Shown here piece after piece: positions 1 to 12,600 of a stretch of DNA of 64,000 nucleotides (its first letter is position 1; the number at the start of each line of letters is the position of its first letter). The translations under genes and the position numbers were made by a program. Below the pieces are notes generated by a model, which saw nothing but the letters and a program-made list of their open reading frames with translations, did no database searches and had not been told where the DNA came from. Source of the stretch: Oncomelania hupensis (lineage: Eukaryota > Mollusca > Gastropoda > Littorinimorpha > Pomatiopsidae); assembly GCA_036898135.1 (NCBI GenBank), contig CM072511.1:38629330-38693329 (forward strand), read 5' to 3'.

Positions 1-442
1 GTCATTTATTTTTAAGTGCCATCACGTGAGTAGGTCAGTATGTGTTTCATGTGCTAAAGACTTTATTTAGTTTACTGTTTTATGACATTTATTTCTAAAA
101 ACATGTTTTGTTTGTGTGTGTGTGATATAATATGAAGAAGGAAAATGGTTGTGTCACCATATAGATATATATATTTCTTCCAGCAGCATATGTGTTTAAT
201 TCTGAGTTTTCCTTTGTCAGCAGATTGGGAGCAGTCATCAAGTGCAATGTGATTACTACTGCAAAAAACAAGATGTCCTGAGGACTGGAACAAAGGCAAA
301 CCTTTTTTGTTGGGGTCTGTGAAAAGCTGTGAAAGGTTGGAAAAAAAAAATAGCAGCAATCTGTGTGCATTACAAGCAGGAAAGCAATTTGGAATTAATT
401 TGTGTTATAAGCAATCTGAAATTTGTCTTTCGTTTCCATCCC

Positions 443-580
443 AGTGCAGCAAACTGTGAGAAGGATGGAGAAGATCTTGTTGAGACTGCCCCATTCAAGT
501 GGATATCTTCATCTGTGAATACCTTGCTTTTCGAAAATGGGAAACCTTACTCTTTCTTCAAAAAAGGGTTGAACACATGA
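443..580 (+). CDS. Candidate terminal exon of an upstream plus-strand gene
   Basis: A pyrimidine-rich tract ending CCATCCCAG precedes an open segment reading ANCEKDGEDLVETAPFKW to a TGA at 578-580. If real, it is the last exon of a gene to the left of the window and the AT-rich sequence after it is its 3' UTR. No family was recognised, and short open frames are common here. Confidence 0.25.
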   Translation, partial: SAANCEKDGEDLVETAPFKWISSSVNTLLFENGKPYSFFKKGLNT

Positions 581-621
581 AGTGCACCCTTCAATTTGGT
601 CTCAGTTGTTGTGATGCTTGG

Positions 622-653
622 AACACGTAGAAAGTGATAGTTTTCTACGTGTT
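622..653. other. Perfect 12-bp stem hairpin
   Basis: AACACGTAGAAA at 622-633 pairs with TTTCTACGTGTT at 642-653 across an 8-nt loop. It lies just downstream of the candidate terminal exon and could be a 3' UTR structure. Confidence 0.4.
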
Positions 654-1235
654 TCGTCATGTGTTTGCTGCTGCTGTCATTTTGTTGGTTTCTGTGGAAT
701 GGCATTTATAATTTGTACAACTGTGTGAACGATGAGAGAAACAAGTTTCAAAGATGTGATGTTTTGTAGTCAATCCAACGTCAACTTTTTCGAGTGCAAT
801 TTCATAACTTTTCGAGTTGGATAGATCAGACAAAACAACAATTGAAGTTTCTGCCATTACAAATCAATTGTCCTACACCTATAATGTACATAAAGTTATA
901 TATTGTGTGCAAGAGTGTTTTTGGTTTGATTGAATAATGCGTTTTAGTTTCCTTTTAGATGTCGCTTTCATCTTTATTTTTATAAAAAAAAAAAGGATTA
1001 TTGTTTCTATTTATGAGTAGCAATATTCTGCTGTGTCTTCGTGTTTTTTTTTTTAAAACAACAAAACGTGGTTGAATGTTATCTTGCATTCTGGACCACT
1101 ATTACAAGTGCTACTTTTTATTGACTCGCATGCATAGCAATGTTAGCCTATGTACTGTGTACTTACCCCCACCCCCACCCCCACCCCGCCTCTACCTGAA
1201 ATTTGTTTTTCTCCAGATTTTGTAAATCATATATT

Positions 1236-2083
1236 GAAAAAAAGATGTCCGTCCGTCCATCTTTCTGCCTGCCGTCTGTGCAAAAACTTTAAAGTATCAA
1301 AGTACTCTGAACCTATTTCATCTATCGCAACCGATCTTGGTAAGATGGTATATACCCATGAGACCTCATAAATGATCAGTGACAGTCACAGAGTCATCAA
1401 ATGTTAACCCCAAAATTTCCTTTTTTTACAAAATTTTCCTTTTTTTGTACGTTACTAATATTGAACTTATGATAGCTATCAATGAGACACATGTACTTTG
1501 CAAATTTGGTCAACCTCACTCCAAGGTCTTGCAAGGTCACTGGAGCTTTCCAAAGTTGGTCTGTATAGTTAGTTTGAAGTGACCTTGACCCTGAAGTATG
1601 AGATTTAAAGTCCAAACTTGTTGTATTTAAATATCATAGATTGATCTTTCATATATGTTCTGTTTTTGCATTGATCTTGAAGATCAAGGTAATTTTAGGC
1701 TTTGCAAAAAACATATAGAAAATATGTCATCGTACAGTGGCATGGCTGTTTATATAATCCATAGTATGCAACAACATTGGGTTATTTGATCAGACATGCA
1801 TGAGAGATCAATTGAGGGTCAAGGTCATCCCAAGGTCACAGTTTTTTTGGGGGCATAATACAATTTTTGTTGTAGTTTATTTGATAGTACATGAGTGTAT
1901 TTGGAACCGGAGGTCAGTGTCATCTCGAGGTCAAGAGCATAGAAAGATTAAAGTCGGTATTTGCATTTTAATGCCACCATTTTATTTCGTTTTTTCTGAG
2001 CATTCATTTTCATGTTAATTAAATATTGCGAGGTCCGTAAGGAGCATGTAAGTCATATGGGCTTTGCCCTTCTAGTTCGTAGT
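1236..2083 (-). repeat. Family A interspersed repeat, reverse orientation
   Basis: Ends with the family start signature (AGGGCAAAGCCC then ATATGACT, here reverse complemented) at about 2083. It begins near the GGACGGACGG-type segment and has several TCAAGGTCA/TGACCTTGA motifs. Related to the copies at 56779-57716 and 62707-63685. Confidence 0.75.
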
Positions 2084-5000
2084 CTAAATGGATGCGAGAT
2101 GTTTTTGGTTGTGAACAAAATTATGAACTGTCATGCCTCTGTAAATATCATACACAGTGAAGAAAGCTCCATAGTAGCGTTTATAAACCTTATGCCATCT
2201 GCATCCAGTCTACTTTCAGTCAATATGAGCTGATTTGGTAGGTGTAAACACTTGACTTTGGTGCTTGATGCAGCACACTTTGGATGAACGTAAATTCATA
2301 ACGTAATATTTTCTGCAAGATTACCACAGACAGGCAGCTCTTTGTTGTTGTTTCATGATGCTTTCAATATAGAGAAAGTTCATGCTTTGTTAATTCAGTG
2401 GACTAGGCAGTAGGCTAATAAGAATATGGTCAACACTGGTTCTCCTTGAATCTCTAGAAAAAGTGGTGTTAAGCGTATAATTGCTTTGGCTATTAGAGAG
2501 CTTTAGGAGGCATAGAAACTTGGTTCGTAGTTCTTTTTCGTAGGAAAACCCCCAGTCTATGTAATAACTTTTGCGCTTCCAAAAGGTCACGACCTCCTCA
2601 TTTGCATAGGCAGAAAACTTCGCTGAGTGCAAAATGCTAAATTTTCATCATTTTGACGAATCGTGATTCTCATATAAATTTCAGGTATTTTTTTGCATAT
2701 ATCGGGTTCATTTCTTTAAACGTAAGCTTGAATAAATGCTTTGACTGTATTCTCTCACCATTTGTTTTTGTTGTTGATTCATTAAAATAGACCTGTGTAC
2801 TTTGGCTCCGAAAAAAGGATGCTGTTCTTGGGCTGCTTTTGCTTTCAGATGTAAAAGGGCAGAGGAGTTTGTGGTTCCTATTGAGATTTTTAACGTAAGT
2901 TTTGCATTATATCTAGGTTTCAAGTGTCTCCAATGGGCATGGCAAAGGTGTACAATTACTGTTCTGGTGTATTCTTATGAACGTGCACTAACAGCCCTTG
3001 GTATAGTTGAGCCCCATACTACTAGGTTTGTAGGCCTAAACGGGCGAGTTAGTAGGCCACAGTAGGCAGTAAACACAAGTTGGGGCTATAGAAGCTCTCT
3101 AATTTGTGGTGTTTTTTTTTTTTTTTTAAAGAAGAAAAAGTTACCAATGCTCTATCCTAAACTTCAACTAAATTTTCGTTGGGACAAGTGTCTGTTTTAT
3201 TTAGCCCGTGGTGAACCAAATCTAAAGACTTGTGCATTTTTTTACTAAAACAGTCTCCGCAAATTAGAGAGTTATGATGGCATTTACCTGCCATGGAGAA
3301 GGACGAACAAAATGTTTTCTGCAACTAAAGGCTCTGCCGCTTCAGAGCCTCAGGTACAAAGAAAAGTTTGCGAGGATTTTCTGATTGTATAACCAGAAAC
3401 AAAGGGGATCGCTACGAATCAAGTTTCGCTGGTCGAACTAAAGTTCTCTAAATCTAACGTCTTCACATTTGTCAGTATGACAAGTTACCTTGCAAAGTTA
3501 TATTATTTTTTTTCCAGTATTTTACATTTTTATGCAGAACTTTATTTATTTATTTATTTATTAAAATCTGCTGAAAGTGTAATATTATGTGAGTAAAAAT
3601 GGCACAATCAAACCACTGTTGTACTCAAAAACTTCTTTTGTTGTTTTGGTCATTTGTGTGATTTGTATTTTTTTTAATATCCTTTATTATGTTTATATAT
3701 ATTATTCCTGCCTTCCATGTGTTTTTTTTTCTCTCTCTCCCTAGCTTACTATTTTAAACAATTTATGTGGAATGAAAAGGAGGGCAGGGGGGGGGAGGGG
3801 GAGGGGGGAGGGGGGGGGTGGACATAATTATTTTGTATCTGTTTACGCTTCCTCAGACATAATTATTTTGTACCTGTTTACACTTCCTCTGTGTTGTATA
3901 GTGTAGAAAAACAAACTGCTTGTCAAACGTTTTGACTGGTGTGTGCAATATTGTTCTCAACTCATCTTTCATGATATTCAATTTTCATTAAACTAGTCTT
4001 CAGAATGATTTTCATACATATAACCATGCAATGGAAATGCACACTTACCTTTCCCACTACTTCCCAGTTATGCAACAAAGTTCTTCTCCTGTGCTCTTCT
4101 ATTTCCCATGCACTCCAGTTCTTAATGCATAGACGTGCTGAAACGTTGGCCTATCACTCGGAGTCACTGTTGTAATGAGGAAAATTGATCGAATTGTGTT
4201 CCTCGAAAGATTACAGGTACATATAAACTTGTGTTATTTGCTGTTTAATTTATTCATTCATATCAAGTTACACCATATTATTTATCGGAGTGTTCAGCTT
4301 AAATTTTTTTTTATTTAAAACATTGAAATGTAACTAACCATTCCGCATCTGCATTGAAACACATGAGAATTGTTGATACACCTTTCCTTACTTCAGTCCA
4401 AAACCACTGCTCTATTATAATTTATTTAATCATTGATTTGCTGGTTTCTTTTTTGTTTTTCTTTTTTTTTTTTTTTTTTTACATTTTTTTAGGTTTACCT
4501 TATGGTAAAATGCTACAAAACATTGTTATTGAGATTTTTTTTTTCTTCTCCAACAAACCTGTCAAAGGAATTCAGTTTCGCTTTTTTTTGTAGTGAACCA
4601 CAAATCTGACATAAAATTGATGTCGTGTCTGATTTATTTCCAACAATTTCAATATAATTTTGTGCTGGACCATTGTTACGAGTAATGAGGTGTGGACATT
4701 ATTTTTTAAGTACAGAGTTTAAACACTCTGGGTTAGACACTTCTAATTTAGAATGCAATGATCAACTCCTCAAAATTCTTTATTCACTTGTTATCTTGCA
4801 TTATTTGTGTCATTTCCAATGCAAAGTACACTTTTCTCTTGTTATAAACCGACCATATGACACTTTTCTTATTTAAACACTGACACCATGTTTTCTAACA
4901 TGTGTTTGGTTGCATTGTTCTCAGACTCGAGTACTGAAGTAGTGTCTTTTAGTGTTGTGTGTAGTGCCTTTTCCCAGCTAGGTAAAACATATTTGTTCTC

Positions 5001-5320
5001 ATTTATTTTTACCTGATGGTCTCTATCCCTGCAGCTTCCTCCCCTTATTTCTTCTCCATTTTCTGATTTGATACAGTCAGCAGAAATTATTTTATTGAGT
5101 TTTAACAACAATGTAGTGTTTAAATTTGATTGACACTTTGAAACATTTAAGTGTTCCATATTGCACCAGCGATGCCTTTTTTAGATATTTATTTTTTCAC
5201 TCGATGTACCCAGACATCCTTTTGACTTTTTGTGCATGTGAAAATAAATGTCCAGCAATATATTTGTTATCAATGAATAATATATTGAAAGTGTCTGAAT
5301 TGTATCATTCCTTTCTCTTC
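2084..5320. other. Intergenic, no gene recognised
   Basis: AT-rich sequence with homopolymers, an ATTT run near 3545, a G-rich run at 3781-3823 and a long T run near 4460-4480. Short inverted motifs (TTAGAGAG type) near 2494, 3095, 3260 and 3445 hint at decayed TIR elements but cannot be delimited. Confidence 0.5.
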
Positions 5321-5321
5321 A

Positions 5322-5923
5322 GACACCCCCGTGGGGGTGCTGGGGGTTTCTTTATAAATAGTGTCCCCACTCTCTGGAAATTGAGTGCTTTAAATTCCCA
5401 CCATCGCTGTCTTCCTCATTTGTTCTTTCTGACTCCTATTCTGTTTTATCAATCTACTATACTATCTTCTTCTTAGCTAGACCAGTTACCTACCTTTTTT
5501 GTTTTAAACCTCTTCCGGGACAAAACTCCTTATATATGTGTTTGAGGTCTGTTGTGTCAGCTTGGGAATATTGGACGCTCTCTGCCAAATGGTCACTAGG
5601 GCTTCCTATGATATTATTTAGCAATGTAAGCATTTTATTTGTATGTGTTTTGGTGATATTTTATAATGATTTTTGTATTCTGTTTTCATAAATGGGGGTT
5701 CGATAAATTAGAGTATAGCCTCAGCGTCCTCTGCGTCGGGATGCCTCTATTGTACAGTAACCGGCTGGTGGAGTGCCTTCAGTGTTACCACTGGGGTTGT
5801 TTCAGCAAATCTTTTATGCGGATCAAGGGTGAGTCCTCTTTCAGCGAATTTGTGGTCTTGATTTTGTGGCCCTGATTTGGCTATTTGCAGTCCACTGGAA
5901 ATGTTAGCAATGAATAATTAACT
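5322..5923 (+). repeat. Family B interspersed repeat, near full length
   Basis: Begins at the GC-rich CCCCCGTGGGGGTGCTGGGG segment and continues through a TATAAATA box. It ends with the conserved tail CAGTCCACTGGA then GCAATGAATAA. The same arrangement recurs in six other copies in both orientations. Confidence 0.8.
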
Positions 5924-6073
5924 AACTTCTCTTCAAATCTTCAGTGTTTGATGTAACATGGTCCAACTGTTCTGCTTTGTGAGAGCAAAACCATACATGA
6001 ATGTTCATTTTAGAGTAGATCAAAGCTCTATGCCTTCCACTTACTGTTACCCAATATTATATGTGTGTGTGTA

Positions 6074-6547
6074 CAGTGGTACCTTGCATAATGATATGCG
6101 AGGTGTATGAAATGCGAAAAACACTATTTCCCATAGACTTCTACATGAAATCGTGCAATCCGTTCCACATCGTCACAAAAAGTCAAATAAATTAGGGAAA
6201 AATGAAGACAGGGCAGTGGGGGAAACACTGATAAAGACACTCACCAAAGCAGGGTATGATGTTAGGTGTTGACGAGGTAAGATGTTAGGCGTTGATGAGG
6301 TGAAATGGAGGTAAGATGAGAAGGAAACACACATTTATGTACAGTTCACACACACACATAGGTCTCTTTTCCAGCCACGCGAAACACGACTGGCCGAAAT
6401 CTGCAATTTTTTAAAATGGGAAATGCAATGTTTTCACGGCGTACATACAGTTTGTTATGTGAAGCAAGTTCATTCTGCGAGGCACGCAGGCTTTTGTTAT
6501 TGCTGATGGGGTATTCTGCAGGGCGTTCATTATGCGAAGTACCACTG
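6074..6547. mobile_element. Tc1/mariner-like non-autonomous element (MITE)
   Basis: 474 bp flanked by TA on both sides (6072-6073, 6548-6549). The left end CAGTGGTACCTTGCATAATG is inverted at the right end (CATTATGCGAAGTACCACTG). The CAGTGGTACC start and TA duplication fit the pogo/Tigger-type Tc1/mariner group. No transposase frame. Confidence 0.8.
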
Positions 6548-6549
6548 TA

Positions 6550-7837
6550 TAGAAGTATTTCTTATCCATCTGCATATCATATTAAATCAATACTATAGCT
6601 ATAGAGACTATGCAGATATTCTATAACAGAATCAAGCAGTAAATATAATAGGATTGTTATGACTTGTTGAAACATGTTATGAATATACAATTTGTAGGAA
6701 AATCAACTCTTTGTGAATTTTTGGGAAAAAAATAGTTCATGGAATAAAGCAATCTTTCATAATCAAAGTAAGAGCATTTAATACATTTTACAGAAGCTCA
6801 TGTTGTGTCTATCCCATTTTTCCTGTAATGTTTGCAGTGCATAGCACTTTATTTCTGATAATAAATGTTTTAGATCAAAAAATGCTATATAGATCTATTG
6901 TTTCATGTAAGCATTCCGCAGATCTACACTAGTAATACTGTAGTGTAATAGATGTACAATTTATTTCAAGACTATCACGTATCACTTCAGTGACTAATAA
7001 ACAATAATTTGATACTTTTTGTCTCGATTATGTTGGCTAGCCACAAGAGTTCAGTATCTGGCCTGCTCCTATTGTCAACTACAAAACTTTCACACCAAAA
7101 AAGGTCAGTTAGGTTGTGTATTGTAATCAAGTTGATTTAGAATTCTCTGGTAACTATGTATTTTTATGTGTATTGCACAGTGCCAATATTTCAAACTTAA
7201 AATGACATGGACAGCCAATTAGGATAATGACTTTACTCCACTCTTTCATATACCACTTTTAAGCCAATATTTACTATCACTTCATTTAGTGCATAAAATT
7301 TTGATATTGCTTTATTTTTTCTTTTTTTTACTTATTGACATTATTCCTCCCTATTTACACTTATTCAGTTACTGCTTATCGTTATTTAAATTTATTTAAT
7401 GATTATTCTGTTAAAATTATTTGTTACATTTGGTTGTTGAAACTTATTGGTTATATATTGTTTGATTTTCTTATAATGTTTCAAATGGTGTTTTTTAAGA
7501 TCACAAGTCACATTATCACATTACTGGATTTTGTGTTATGGTTAGCTGAATTTGTTAAGGGAATATTTCTTGGAACAAATTATTGAGTGTCCATTCTGTA
7601 CATCAGAAGACTAAAATGTAATAAATCTACAAAAACATCTGTTCATTTTATTTTGTATACATAGTGCTTGTAATGTTTGAAGAGATTGTGCATGTGTGTG
7701 CCAAGATGACTTGTTTTCATATTCTGGACAATTATTTTTTTCTCACATTTTATATTTGAATTCTGTTCACACGAGTTCATACATTTTGCACCATAATTTA
7801 AATTTAATACACTCGGCCAATATATTTCTTCATGCAG
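6550..7837. other. Intergenic, AT-rich, nothing recognised
   Basis: No repeat family, splice-supported exon or RNA gene was found. Open frames here (for example around 7335-7586) are hydrophobic translations of T-rich sequence. Confidence 0.5.
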
Positions 7838-7867
7838 TCTCTTTTTTCTGTCTCCCTCTTCTTCTGC

Positions 7868-8420
7868 CACCTGGCGTGGGAGTGCCAGGGGTGTTGTTAT
7901 GTTATGTTTATCAGTTTATAGTCCCCTCTCTTCCCGTAAGGATTTTCAGAGAGGAGACTCACTTTCTGGAAATTTAGTGCTTTAAATTTCTATTGTCGCT
8001 GTCTTTCTCACTTGTTCTTTCTCGTTCCAACACTGTTCTATCAATCTACTAGACCAGTTACCTACCTTTTTTCTTGAAAACTCTTCCAGGACAAAGCTCC
8101 TCCTCTGTGTGCGAGGTCTGTAGTGTCAGCTTGGAAATATTGGACGCTTTCTGCCAAATGGTCACTAGGGCTTCCTATAATATTATTATTTAGCAATGTA
8201 GGCATTTTATATGTATGTGTTTTGTTGATATTTTATAATGTTTGTATTCTTTTGGTGTTTTTTTTTTACGGGGGTTTGATAAATTAGAGTATTATAGCCT
8301 CAGCGTCACATGCGTGGGATGTCTTTATTGTACAGTGACTGACTGGTGGAGAGCCTTCAGTGTTACCACTGGGGTTGTTTCAGCAGATCTTTTATGCTGA
8401 TCAGGGGAAGTCCTCTTTCA
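7868..8420 (+). repeat. Family B repeat, 3'-truncated and diverged
   Basis: Starts with a variant of the GC-rich head and has an insertion before the CTTTCTGGAAATTTAGTGC segment. It is cut off where the next copy begins. About 30 bp of the GGATA-tailed LINE in minus orientation sits just before it (7838-7867). Confidence 0.65.
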
Positions 8421-8432
8421 GCCCCATCCCCG

Positions 8433-9100
8433 CACCCCCACAAGGGATTTCAGTATAAATAGTATCCCCACTGTCATTGGCTTTCTCCTTTGTTCTTTCT
8501 CATTCCTGCTCTGTTCTATCAATCTAATAATATACTATCTTCTTCTTCGCTAGACCAGTCACCTACCTTTTTTCTTGAAAGCTCTTCTGGCTCTTCTGGG
8601 ACAAAACTCCCCATTTGTGTGTGAGGTCTGTTGGAACAGCTTGGGAATATTGGATGCTTTCTGCCAAATGGTCACTGTACTGGGGCTTCCTATGATGTTA
8701 TTATTTGGCAATGTAGGCATTTTATATGTATGTGTTTCGTTAATATTTTATGTTTGTATTCTATTTTGTTATTGTAAACGGGGGTTCGATAAATTAGAGT
8801 ATAACCTCAGTGTCCCCTGCGTGGGATGTCTTTATTGTAAAGTGACCAGATGGTGGAGTGCCTTCAGTGTTACCACTGGAGTTGTTTCGGCAGATCTTTT
8901 ATGCGGATCGGGATTGAGTCCTCTTTCAGCGAAGTTGTGGTCTTGATTTTGTGGTCCTGATTCGGCTCTTTGCAGTCCGCTGGACCCTGTAAGCAATGAA
9001 TAACTAACAAACTAACTCTTTCAGCCAAGTTGTGGTCTTGATTTTGTGGTCCTGATTTGGCTCTTTGCAGTCCGCTGGATCCTGTAAGCAATGAATAACT
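8433..9100 (+). repeat. Family B repeat with duplicated 3' end
   Basis: A full copy whose last 90 bp or so (from TTGTGGTCTTGATTTTGTGG to GCAATGAATAACTAAC) is repeated in tandem at 8933-9011 and 9027-9100. Confidence 0.75.
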
Positions 9101-9109
9101 AACACAATC

Positions 9110-9282
9110 TTCTGCCTCTGTGCACTGTGCAGAAGAAGAGGGAGACAGAAAAAGAGACTGGAAGACAATATCCAGTGAACCGTGAGGACTTCTGAGGGCA
9201 GAGAAAGATGGAGTATACTTGTTAAACGATCATCTGTGGTGCCCCAACAACAAAGATAAAGGACAGTATAGAATAGGATAGA
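9110..9282 (+). mobile_element. 3' fragment of GGATA-tailed LINE
   Basis: Matches the last part of the LINE at 61555-62628 (GAAGAGGGAGACAGAAAAAG, then ATCATCTGTGGTGCCCC and a degraded GGATA tail), with an internal rearrangement. Confidence 0.65.
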
Positions 9283-9554
9283 TTTATTCATTCAGACTTT
9301 GTATGATAATGTAGGGCGGTAAATAATAAATTAGACTCAGATTCAATAAAAACAAAGACATCTCGAACTAAATATTTAAAGACATACTCTCTCTACCTCT
9401 CTCTGGGATTTTATTATAAATTTCACTTCACTCAGCATGGGTGCTAGAAGAGTGACCAACCCAAGCGTGAAACAAATTTTCTGCCTAGATGAGAGCCTGA
9501 AAAGTACTTTGCAAAACCCAATGAAACACAAGCATGAACCCTATTATCATATAC

Positions 9555-10054
9555 CACAAGTATATCAACTAACAAGTTAGCATCTCGTATTGCCCCTAGT
9601 CGACGTGCGGTGGTCCCGTTTAGCTACAAGCTGAGACGGGGAAATCCCAAACCTAAAAATAGAATAGAGAATTCTGGGAAATCTGTTCTCGCGAAGATGT
9701 GCTCGCTGAAATGAAACGAAAGTTGAGAGAGGAACTGCATATTTCTGGTAGTGAACAAAGGCAGAAACTTGTCAGCAGTATTATCAGCGATGGAGTTATA
9801 ATGGACGAAGTGCTCCATACCTATGAAGTTGCCTTTGCTCGAGCAAAGAAACTAAAGAAGGATTTAGCCGACGTTATTTCAGAAAAGGATTTATCTACCC
9901 ATAATTCCCCTGGGTTTTGAAGTTTCTAAAAAGTTATTTCAGGCCGATGACGCTCTATGGAGCACAAAGCATGTAAAGGGAAGCAATCGGTTGTACGCGC
10001 ACGTCGATAGAGACATAGAAGAGAGATGCTAACTTGTTAGTTGATATACTTGTG
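9555..10054. mobile_element. 500-bp TIR element of unknown superfamily
   Basis: Perfect 32-bp terminal inverted repeats (starting CACAAGTATATC, ending GATATACTTGTG), flanked by the 7-bp duplication CATATAC at 9548-9554 and 10055-10061. Internally there is a further shared TCGACGTGCG segment. Carries one short ORF on the plus strand. The 7-bp duplication does not point clearly to a known superfamily. Confidence 0.8.
9711..9920 (+). CDS. Small ORF inside the 500-bp TIR element
   Basis: From the ATG at 9711: MKRKLREELHISGSEQRQ, then SSIISDGVIMDEVLHTYE, and a charged helix AFARAKKLKKDLADVISEK, with a stop at 9918-9920. Predicted helical and about 69 aa. Possibly a transposase N-terminus or remnant; not recognised. 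Confidence 0.3.
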   Translation: MKRKLREELHISGSEQRQKLVSSIISDGVIMDEVLHTYEVAFARAKKLKKDLADVISEKDLSTHNSPGF

Positions 10055-10061
10055 CATATAC

Positions 10062-10720
10062 GCATTAGAAGGTTGTGTGGGTGGGTTGGGTGTGTATACT
10101 GGCACATAGCAAGAGATCTACAAGTACTTGAAGACAAGTAGAGAAACAACACACTCAACTTACGCACTAAATGCATACACAAACACCTTACATATTGTAA
10201 ACAATTTTTAAAAATTAAAATACATTCTGGGAGTGTATTCTCAGTTGTCCAATTTGAGCAACACTTCTTCCAAGTTTTTGCACAGGTGGAACTAATTAAA
10301 AAATACAGTGCATGAAGGAGTGCATATTAGCTGTAAGCCCAAAACACATTCTTTCTCCACATAGTACTGTCCCTGTTTGAACATCACAAAGTAGCATCCA
10401 GAATAGGGGATGAGGTTGAATTAATGCTGTCTTGCCTACACAATGTATTGTGAATGTGACCAGATCTGAGAATGAAACACTGAACAGGTGAGGGAGGGTT
10501 CCCATACATATATACTCTGGTGATCAAATTTAACGTTCTTCTGAATTCCACATAATACATATGAACAGTCTTCAAAGGAATTTTAGGCCTATTTCATAGT
10601 GGGCAGATTAGAAAGATCCAACTGTCACAATCGGTCTAAATAGGCAGTATTCACGCAGAACTTGGTTCTGTCAACACTAGTTGTAATTTATATTTCAGAA
10701 AACTAATTCTGTACTCCCAC
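10062..10720. other. Intergenic, nothing recognised
   Basis: No repeat or coding signal beyond short chance frames. Confidence 0.4.
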
Positions 10721-10721
10721 C

Positions 10722-11703
10722 TTCCTATCCTATCCTATCCTGTCCCGTAACTCTGAGGTCGTAGGGGCACCACAGATGATCGTTTAACCAGCATACTCCA
10801 TCTTTCTCTGTCTTCAGCAACCCTGATGGCTTCGCTCAGTGTCAAACTAGTCCATTCTCGAATGTTGTCCTACCACCTCTTTTTCGGTCTCCCTCTTCTT
10901 CTACCTCCTTGCACTGTGTCTTGCAGAATGGTCTTTGCAAGGCCTGATCTGGTGACATGGCCACACCATCGGAGTTTCCGTTTCTTCACCACTTCTTCGT
11001 GTTGTCCAATGGCTTGTGTGATGGCCTGTCGGACTTTGTCGTTGGTGATGCGTTGGGTATAGGAAATGCCCAGAAGTCTTCTGTAGCACCTCATCTCCAT
11101 ACTTTGTATTCTTCGTTGTAGATCTGCTGTGAGGGTCCATACTTCGCAAGCATATAGGAAGATGGAGATGACAAGGGAGCGCAGCAGTCTTACTTTGGAA
11201 TGTAGACTGAAAGTCCTGTCTTTCCAAATGGGCTTCAACCTTGTCAAGGCAGCAGTTGTTTGTGTGATCCTGGAGAGGACTTCCTGTCGGGACCTATTGT
11301 CTGATACAATGGCTCCTAAATATTTGAAGCTATGCACTGTGTTGAGGGATTGGCCTTGGACTTTGATGTCCGTGTTGATGCCATTGGTGTTGTTGGTCAT
11401 CATTTTGGTCTTCTCTGCACTTATTTCCATTCCATAAGCTCTGGAGGTGGTGTCAAGCCTCTGTACCAGCTGTTCAAGTTCTTGTTCCTCTCCAGCCAAT
11501 CCATCAATGTCATCCGCAAAACGAAGATTGGAGATTGCTCTACCCTCTATGCTGACTGTGCCTTCGTGATCTGCAAGGGCATCTGACATAATGCGCTCTA
11601 AGAAGATGTTGAAGAGTGTTGGAGAGAGTAGGCATCCTTGACGCACACCGATTGTTGTTCTGAACCAGTTCCCGATGGCGCTGTTATGGAGGACTGCACT
11701 GGT
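10722..11703 (-). mobile_element. GGATA-tailed LINE, 5'-truncated reverse transcriptase
   Basis: Minus-strand frame 10870-11646 reads MRQGCLLSPTLFNIFLERIM, FADDIDGLAGEE (the RT catalytic box in FADD form), KYLGAIVSDN, then RRGRPKKRW and an in-frame stop (GAG to TAG in place of ...KRWEDN). The 3' end carries GGATA repeats. A non-LTR retrotransposon of uncertain clade. Confidence 0.88.
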
Positions 11704-12047
11704 AGAATAAAACAGAGTTAATGTTAAAACATAGTTTCAATGAAAGTTAACAACATAACACAAGATTTTTGGGTCAAATGTAGTTATTTCACTGTAGTAT
11801 TTTGGAGGGAACACACAGAGAGACTTCTCAGACTACTTCACATCTGCATAGTCGTGGCAAAGCTATGGAAAAATTGGAGTGGAAATTTGTTATCTTAATG
11901 GTTCCCATGAGGCAAGGTTAGACTGGATTAACCTCTGGCCTCCCAACTGATGACATTAATATATATCTGAGCCACATAAACTCACTAACTGCGTTAGTTC
12001 ACTAATATTTTTTTATCTTACAGTGTAAGCATTACATTACATGATTA

Positions 12048-12600
12048 TTGCTTTAGGTCCAGCGGACTCTTCCGAGCCAAATCAGGACCGGACAACCACC
12101 GATCCGCATAAAAGATCTGCTGAAACAACCCTAGTGGTAAAACTGAAAGCTCTCCACCAGCCAGTCACTTTACAATAAAGACATCCCACGCAGGGGACGC
12201 CGAGGCTGTACTCCAATTTATCGAACCCCCGTTTACAAAAACAAAATAGAATACAAACATCATTATAAATTATCAACAAAACACATACATATAAAATGCC
12301 TACATTGCTAAATAACAACATCATAGGAAGCCCTAGTGACCACCTGGCAGAAAGCGTCCAATATTCCCAAGCTGATCCAACAAACCTCACACACAAATAA
12401 GGAATCTTGTCCCGGAAGAGTTTTCAAGAAAAAAGGTAGGTGACTGGTCTAGCGAAGAAGAAGATAGTATAGCAGATTGTAGAACAGAGCAGGAATGAGA
12501 AAGAGCAAATGAGAAAGACAGCGACAGTGGGAATTTAAAGCACAAAATTTCCAGAAAGTGGGGATACTATTTATACTGAAACCCCAACGAGGGTACAGTG
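12048..12600 (-). repeat. Family B repeat
   Basis: Reverse-orientation copy. The 3' end at 12048 is preceded by a CATTACATTACATG tail identical to that of the copy at 50215, which suggests closely related source copies. Confidence 0.8.

Noticed and set aside
2494..3460. TIR element defined by TTAGAGAG-type inverted motifs
   Set aside because: The motifs are short and recur in more than one pairing, so no consistent ends or target duplication could be set.
4354..4593. Phe-rich small membrane protein
   Set aside because: Translation of long T runs, with no splice or start context.
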